From JAAYYM01 sp964483155 (lineage in GTDB: Bacteria; Bacillota; Clostridia; Lachnospirales; Lachnospiraceae), in NCBI GenBank assembly GCA_964483155.1, contig CAZAAC010000002.1:1-64000 (forward strand): a stretch of 64,000 bases of DNA, in the 5' to 3' direction. The notes under the pieces were generated by a model that saw only the letters and a program-made list of their open reading frames with translations, searched no databases and had not been told where the DNA came from. A program made the translations under genes and the position numbers. This document shows, piece by piece, positions 61,947 through 64,000 of the stretch. Numbering within the stretch: the first letter of the stretch is position 1; the number at the start of each line of letters is the position of its first letter.

Positions 61947-63410
61947 TCAAAAATCACTACTCATAATATCCCTTATGATAACGCGTTCATCCATCGGATA
62001 TTTTTTTCCTCTAATCTCTTGATAATCCTCATGTCCCTTGCCTGCGAGAATAATGACATCTCCTGGCTCTCCATTATGAATGACATATGCAATGGCTTCT
62101 CTTCTGTCACATATCTCGACATATTTTCCGCTCGTTTTCTCTATTCCTGCTCGAATATCTGCAATAATAGCAAGTGGTTCTTCAAATCGAGGATTATCTG
62201 ATGTGATTACAGTCACATCTGCAAGCCTGCCTGATACCTCCCCCATCTCATACCGTCTTAGTTTAGAACGATTTCCACCGCAACCAAACAAACAGACAAT
62301 ACGTTTTGGCTGATATTCCTTTAGTGTTGTCAGAAGACTTTCAAGCGCCATGGCATTATGCGCATAATCTATCATAAGCGTAAATTTGTCAGAAACCTCT
62401 ATCATCTCTATTCTGCCCTTTATCTTTGCCACTCTCAAAGCATCTATGATTTCAGAACCTGTAACATCAAAGTGACGACAAGCTGCAATTGCTGCCAATG
62501 CATTATATACATTGAACTTACCCGGAATGTCTATATAAACTGCAAGTTCCATCAATCCCTCTATACAAAACGAAGTACCCAGATGTCCTTTTTCTGTCAC
62601 CAATTTGATATCCTTTGCCCGTATATCTGCTTTTTCACTAAATCCATAGCTTTCTACGCGGCAGGTATGGTCGTGCAGTATTTCATGTATATGTATATCG
62701 TCTGCATTAACAATACCAACCTTACATTGTCTGAACAGCAAGCTCTTACATGCCATATACTCTTCAAAACTAGCATGCTCATCTGGGCCGATATGATCTG
62801 GCTCAATATTCGTAAATATTCCCAAATCAAAATTAATAGCCTGTGTACGGTGCATCATGAGCCCTTGTGAAGAAACCTCCATCACGACGGCATCACAACC
62901 CTCGTCCACCATTTGTTTTAAATACTCTTGTAAAACATATGACTCTGGCGTCGTATTTTGTGCCGAAATATGCCTCTCTCCAATAATAACTTCAATTGTA
63001 CCAATCAGTCCCACTTTATACCCTGCATTTTCAAGAATTGCTTTCAACAGGTAAGTCGTTGTGGTCTTTCCTTTTGTACCCGTTATTCCAATTGTCTTCA
63101 GCTGTTCTGCTGGCTGACCAAAATAAGCAGCACTGATATGCGCCAAAGCATAACGAGTATCTGCCACCTTAATAACTGTTACTGTGTCAGATACAATTAC
63201 TTCTTTTTCTACGATTAATACAGATGCTCCATTCGCAACTGCCTCATTTACGATACTATGGCCATCAAAATTAGCACCTTTAATGCATATAAACAGGCAA
63301 TCTTGCTCAATCTTCCTGGAATCATATACCACCTTACTTATTTGGCGATCTATCGCACCTTGCATACATTCATAATCAAATCCTTTTATTAAACCATCCA
63401 GTTGTCGCAT
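61947..63410 (-). CDS. murE: UDP-MurNAc-tripeptide synthetase (meso-DAP adding)
   Basis: Adds the third residue to the peptidoglycan stem peptide. The 487-residue Mur ligase has ITGTKGKTTTTYLL (Walker A at 111-118), TTPESYVLQEYL, and the motif DNPR at 405-408, which marks meso-diaminopimelate specificity (lysine enzymes have D-D/N-P-A or N). The lysine carbamylation and C-terminal segment AGKGHEDYQEIRGKKYPMDER are typical. It stands outside the division cluster, downstream of recJ, with its own promoter. Together with murD in the cluster it shows a split cell-wall gene arrangement. Confidence 0.96.
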   Translation of the reverse strand: MRQLDGLIKGFDYECMQGAIDRQISKVVYDSRKIEQDCLFICIKGANFDGHSIVNEAVANGASVLIVEKEVIVSDTVTVIKVADTRYALAHISAAYFGQPAEQLKTIGITGTKGKTTTTYLLKAILENAGYKVGLIGTIEVIIGERHISAQNTTPESYVLQEYLKQMVDEGCDAVVMEVSSQGLMMHRTQAINFDLGIFTNIEPDHIGPDEHASFEEYMACKSLLFRQCKVGIVNADDIHIHEILHDHTCRVESYGFSEKADIRAKDIKLVTEKGHLGTSFCIEGLMELAVYIDIPGKFNVYNALAAIAACRHFDVTGSEIIDALRVAKIKGRIEMIEVSDKFTLMIDYAHNAMALESLLTTLKEYQPKRIVCLFGCGGNRSKLRRYEMGEVSGRLADVTVITSDNPRFEEPLAIIADIRAGIEKTSGKYVEICDRREAIAYVIHNGEPGDVIILAGKGHEDYQEIRGKKYPMDERVIIRDIMSSDF

Positions 63411-63460
63411 AAACTGTCCTCTTTCTTAGATTGTTTCCTTCTCTTTTTTACACATATAAT

Positions 63461-63489
63461 AGTATAAACTATTTTCTCTGCAATGTTAA
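63461..63489 (-). promoter_or_regulatory. murE promoter
   Basis: Minus-strand TTAACA (63489-63484), 17-base spacer, TATACT (63466-63461), each one mismatch from consensus, about 50 bases before the murE start. Confidence 0.65.
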
Positions 63490-63535
63490 TCTATTTTTTA
63501 ATAAGCATATACTATTTCATACTATGGGGATAAAA

Positions 63536-63577
63536 GAGAAACGCCGAAGTGCATATGCAACTTCGACGTTCGTTCTC
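63536..63577 (-). terminator. Long hairpin between recJ and murE, probable recJ terminator
   Basis: On the minus strand GAGAA...CGAAGT pairs with ACTTCG...TTCTC around GCATATGC, followed by TTTTA. It lies about 130 bases past the recJ stop. A second, weaker hairpin (AGATAG/CTATCT, 63591-63618) and a run of seven G (63584-63590) lie between it and recJ. Confidence 0.5.
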
Positions 63578-63709
63578 TTATGAGGGGGGGAGATAGGTGA
63601 GTGTTCATCAACTATCTGATAACATCATAACCAAAAAATGTGTTCACTTTGTGTTTAAAGTATTAAAAAATCTTGAAAATTCTTAAGACAATCATATCGA
63701 TTTCTTAAA

Positions 63710-64000
63710 TCAATCATAATGCTGTATTGTCAATTGCACACTACTATTTCCCACATATACATTTAGTGTTGGATAATACGTGATTGCAATCATATCACCC
63801 GTCTTCTTTAAAAAGGTTTTACTATCGCCAAACCAAATAGCTTCTCTGACAACGCCATCCTTGTTTTGTAATGACATCTTAACAACATTTTGATTCTTTC
63901 CTATAATTTGCATGGAACGAATCAATAGTTCCTTTTCTGCAAATAAGGGTCTGGAATTTCCCATTCCAAAAGGTGCTAATAGTTCTATTTCACTAATGAG
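63710..64000 (-). CDS. recJ: Single-stranded-DNA exonuclease RecJ, C-terminal end (runs off the window)
   Basis: Only the last about 96 residues lie in the window. Reading in from base 64000 gives LISEIELLAPFGMGNSRPLF, which is the conserved RecJ motif (LxPFGxGNPxPxF) at the start of the C-terminal OB domain, followed by LIRSMQIIGKNQNVVKMSLQ and a short C-terminus. There is no internal start; the gene begins beyond the window. RecJ degrades ssDNA 5'-to-3' in mismatch repair and recombination. It precedes murE by 299 bases. Confidence 0.88.
   Translation of the reverse strand, partial: LISEIELLAPFGMGNSRPLFAEKELLIRSMQIIGKNQNVVKMSLQNKDGVVREAIWFGDSKTFLKKTGDMIAITYYPTLNVYVGNSSVQLTIQHYD

Overview
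The window looks like a chromosomal segment of an anaerobic, AT-rich Firmicute, most likely a Lachnospiraceae member (Clostridia). The evidence is gene order (a mraZ-to-ftsZ division cluster and a priA-def-fmt-rsmB-rlmN-prpC-prkC-rsgA-rpe cluster), two DUF5688-type proteins, a MurE with the meso-diaminopimelate DNPR motif, and Gram-positive style promoters and ribosome binding sites. Nearly every gene lies on the minus strand. The exceptions are a GH31 glycosidase, a radical SAM protein and a three-gene ABC exporter.

Layout. 1-2.4 kb is a low-density accessory stretch: the start of a DUF5688 gene, two unrecognised small genes, a frameshifted remnant and several short repeats. 2.4-6.3 kb holds metA, a divergent ligA and an rluF-type gene. 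6.4-9.6 kb has a GH31 glycosidase facing a YghZ-type aldo-keto reductase across a shared terminator. 9.7-11.3 kb is gdhA with an attenuator-like leader. 11.3-13.7 kb holds an SH3-domain protein, tRNA-Arg(CCG) and a DUF5688 protein. 13.8-18.4 kb is a DMT transporter-yqeG-aroE-aroK-aroQ-efp operon and a small unknown gene. 18.6-23.5 kb is a complete five-gene peptide/nickel-type ABC importer. 23.6-34.5 kb is nrdR and the division/cell-wall cluster (mraZ, rsmH, ftsL, ftsI-type PBP, mraY, murD, ftsW, ftsQ, ftsZ). 34.5-36.6 kb is lgt-ychF. 36.7-38.2 kb is a B12-binding-type radical SAM protein. 38.3-51.3 kb is a twelve-gene operon from priA to a UbiA prenyltransferase and a HAD phosphatase; rsgA in it is split into two ORFs. 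51.5-57.6 kb is gltD-gltB. 58.2-61.9 kb is a MacB-type exporter. 62-64 kb is murE and the 3' end of recJ.

The genes mostly serve core functions: nitrogen assimilation (gdhA, gltBD), the shikimate route, septal peptidoglycan synthesis, translation initiation and rRNA modification, and PASTA-kinase signalling.

The most interesting signal is regulatory. gdhA and gltB, 46 kb apart, both have a sigma-A-like promoter followed almost at once by a small hairpin with a six-base loop (A at position 1, G at position 4). Its 3' arm is also the 5' arm of a strong intrinsic terminator that lies ahead of the gene. This resembles ANTAR-type antitermination but with one hairpin instead of two. Other points of note are a four-repeat operator just upstream of mraZ, a split rsgA with a TAATG stop/start junction, and a UbiA-HAD pair that may make a polyprenyl-phosphate-ribose lipid.
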